DNA of 64,000 bases from Rossellomorea orangium (lineage in GTDB: Bacteria > Bacillota > Bacilli > Bacillales > Bacillaceae_B). Position 1 is the stretch's first letter, and each line of letters starts with the position of its first letter. This document shows positions 62,191 to 64,000 of the stretch, piece after piece. Made by a program: the position numbers and the translations under genes. The notes beneath the pieces were generated by a model that was given only the letters and a program-made list of their open reading frames with translations, ran no database searches and was not told the origin of the DNA. Location: assembly GCF_019334305.1 (NCBI RefSeq), contig NZ_JAHWGH010000013.1:61527-125526 (forward strand). The letters run 5' to 3'.

Positions 62191-62299
62191 TCAACGTAAA
62201 ACACATTTCAATGCGCTTTACAGGAAATTTTTTTGAAATGAAACATCAAATGTAACTAAAATAGGATCTTTATTTTGATTAGTACATTCATTCAACAGT

Positions 62300-62517
62300 T
62301 AGCTCTGCCACCCAACACTTGAATAGAGGAACTGCGTAGACTCCTACGGAAAACGGGCGTGCCGAGACCCCGGAATCGAATTTTGCTGAGGAGGCTCGGC
62401 CGGACGTCCGTGGAAAGCGGAGCAGTTCCCCTCTTCCGCAAGCATACTCTTGTTGGCAGAGCCTTGGCCGCTTATTGTCGTATAGAATTAACAACTACCT
62501 TTACGAAAATAGCTTCT
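62300..62517 (+). repeat. GC-rich structured dispersed repeat, copy 3 (diverged arms)
   Basis: Architecture equals copy 2 but arms are replaced: GGAACTGC/GCAGTTCC instead of GGTGCTCG/CGAGCACC, and GCCGAG/CTCGGC instead of GGTGAG/CTCACC. GAGACCCC, GAGGAGGCTC and GGAAAGCG are kept. The end TTTACGAAAATAGCTT matches that of copies 1 and 2. Outer arms GCTCTGCC/GGCAGAGC add a further stem. Confidence 0.8.
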
Positions 62518-62691
62518 TAAATGACCGTCCGAATTGTAACCCTTTTAAACTATAGACGTTTTAAGGAGAATTGTATAGCTATCATGGGAAAATGTCATAA
62601 ATTTGCCGATTTTCGAAGAAGGAAGAAAAAATATCCATGAATCATGTTACATGAGAGAAAGAAAAGGGAAGAGTATAATAGAAGTGACTAA

Positions 62692-63216
<525 letters not shown>

Positions 63217-63218
63217 AG

Positions 63219-63256
63219 AAAAAGCTGCCTGACATTGGGCAGCTTTTTCTTTTTTC
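63219..63256 (+). terminator. Terminator of hmoB
   Basis: AAAAAGCTGCC and GGCAGCTTTTT pair, followed by a T-rich tract. Confidence 0.87.
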
Positions 63257-63362
63257 AATCTTTACAATTGCAGTGAGGGTGTACATACATAATTACAAAT
63301 AATTAACAGTATACTTTATCGTATTGGTCATGGGCATCCTGAATGAAAGGAGAGGAGTTCCA

Positions 63363-63938
63363 ATGAGTCAAACATGTCTGCTATTAATTGACTTTCAAAA
63401 GGCTTATAGAGATCCTTCATTAGGAAAACGAAACAATCCGAACATGGAAAGGAATGCATATCAACTGCTTCAAGGCTGGAGAGAAAAAGCCTGGCCGATT
63501 GTGCACGTTCAGCATTCTTCTCTCGATATGGAATCACCATTGCATTCAAGTTCCGCAGGATTCGATTTCATGGAGAATTTCCACCCTTCCCGGAATGAAA
63601 AACACATCATCAAGCATTTCACCAGCGCCTTTATCGATACGGATCTGGATTTATATTTAAAGCGGGAAAAGTATGAATCTCTTGTAGTCATGGGGTTCAC
63701 CACCAATCACGGCATATCCAGTACCGTTCGAATGGCAAATGACCTGGGCTATGATGTAACCGTTCCTTTTAATGCTACTGCATGCTTTGAAACATACTCG
63801 TTTGACGGTTCGTTATTTTCAGCTGAAATCGTTCACGGCCTGTCACTGGCAAATCTCCACCATGAATTTGCCACCATCTCTTCCACCGAATCTCTGTTGT
63901 CAACGCGTTTAAAATTAAGCAAGCCGGTTATTTTTTAA
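63363..63938 (+). CDS. Isochorismatase-family hydrolase lacking the catalytic Cys
   Basis: The 191-residue protein has the cysteine hydrolase fold with Asp10 (CLLLIDFQKAY) and Lys84 (HIIKHFTSAF). Where amidases of this family have a nucleophilic Cys, TTNHGISSTVRMA carries Gly117. Isochorismatases such as EntB and PhzD also have Gly there, so vinyl-ether hydrolysis is possible, while nicotinamidase-type amidase activity is unlikely. ATG 63363 has AGGAGAGGAG upstream; the frame opens at 63324. It is not next to siderophore genes within the window. Confidence 0.8.
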   Translation: MSQTCLLLIDFQKAYRDPSLGKRNNPNMERNAYQLLQGWREKAWPIVHVQHSSLDMESPLHSSSAGFDFMENFHPSRNEKHIIKHFTSAFIDTDLDLYLKREKYESLVVMGFTTNHGISSTVRMANDLGYDVTVPFNATACFETYSFDGSLFSAEIVHGLSLANLHHEFATISSTESLLSTRLKLSKPVIF

Positions 63939-63968
63939 TTTTCGTATCTGTTCTTGCAGAAGGGGCTT

Positions 63969-64000
63969 GGTCAAAGGGAATGATATCATTCCCTTTGACC
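63969..64000. terminator. Perfect 32-bp palindrome at the window end, probable terminator
   Basis: GGTCAAAGGGAATGAT and its exact reverse complement abut at the last bases of the window. It starts 30 bp after the isochorismatase-family gene. A T run cannot be checked because the window ends. Confidence 0.55.

Noticed and set aside
62288..62494. 68-codon minus-strand ORF within repeat copy 3
   Set aside because: It reads through the palindromic repeat and is not kept in the other copies.

Overview
The window reads as chromosome of an endospore-forming, low-to-moderate G+C member of the Bacillaceae. It carries gerP, sleL and cotH spore genes, comK, AddAB, the hemE-hemH-hemY order and Bacillus-type ribosome binding sites. 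Much of the gene order matches, in inverted orientation, what I remember of the Bacillus subtilis region from hemEHY through yhg, yhf, comK and yhj genes to addAB, gerP and yisKL. No tRNA, rRNA, prophage, insertion sequence or CRISPR array was found. Most genes are on the minus strand.

Layout. 1-6.3 kb: a FIST-domain gene cut by the window edge, yisL, yisK, a DUF418 membrane protein, the gerPA-gerPF spore-coat permeability genes on the plus strand, and an hlpB-like HNH gene. 6.4-13.6 kb: addA and addB, without sbcDC beside them. 13.8-16.2 kb: an MFS exporter, a FosB-like VOC enzyme and a GNAT acetyltransferase. 16.2-33.1 kb: an accessory block with an acyl-CoA ligase, a secreted endonuclease I, a nine-gene operon (branched-chain-amino-acid-type ABC importer plus KAS III-like enzyme, alpha/beta hydrolase, SDR and thiolase), an HD-GYP phosphodiesterase and a 1073-residue STAND/BTAD regulator. 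33.2-41 kb: sipV, yhjE, yuxL, a yhjD-like gene, comK and its divergent IDEAL neighbour yhzC, a DUF421 protein, and the M48 protease yhfN. 41.3-48.6 kb: azlCD with a divergent XRE-cupin regulator, cotH-like, a YeeE/YedE transporter, an AEC transporter, an MDR dehydrogenase and an enoyl-CoA hydratase. 48.7-56.7 kb: a likely new coat-type protein, lcfB, lplJ, yhfI, yhfH, a YtkA-like lipoprotein, yhgE and its TetR neighbour yhgD. 56.9-64 kb: sleL-like, hemY-hemH-hemE, hmoB and an isochorismatase-family hydrolase.

The most interesting system is in the accessory block. The acyl-CoA ligase and the first gene of the importer/thiolase operon carry an identical 18-bp element upstream: two GTTACA copies 11 bp apart, exactly 10 bp from a -10-like hexamer in both cases. 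Direct repeats one helical turn apart are the classic target of SARP/BTAD winged-helix activators, and such a protein is encoded about 2 kb upstream of the operon. I infer a regulon for import, CoA activation and thiolytic breakdown of an unidentified carboxylic or hydroxy acid.

Other non-coding structure: two phased tandem arrays (11 units of about 21 bp at 27974-28190 and 5 units of about 20.5 bp at 15447-15540); three copies of a GC-rich structured repeat whose arms change sequence but stay complementary; three sigma-K-type promoters (gerPA, gerPF and an uncharacterised 102-residue gene); a LexA box before the yhjD-like gene; a FadR-type box before lcfB; and repeated operator-like palindromes around yhgD and yhgE.
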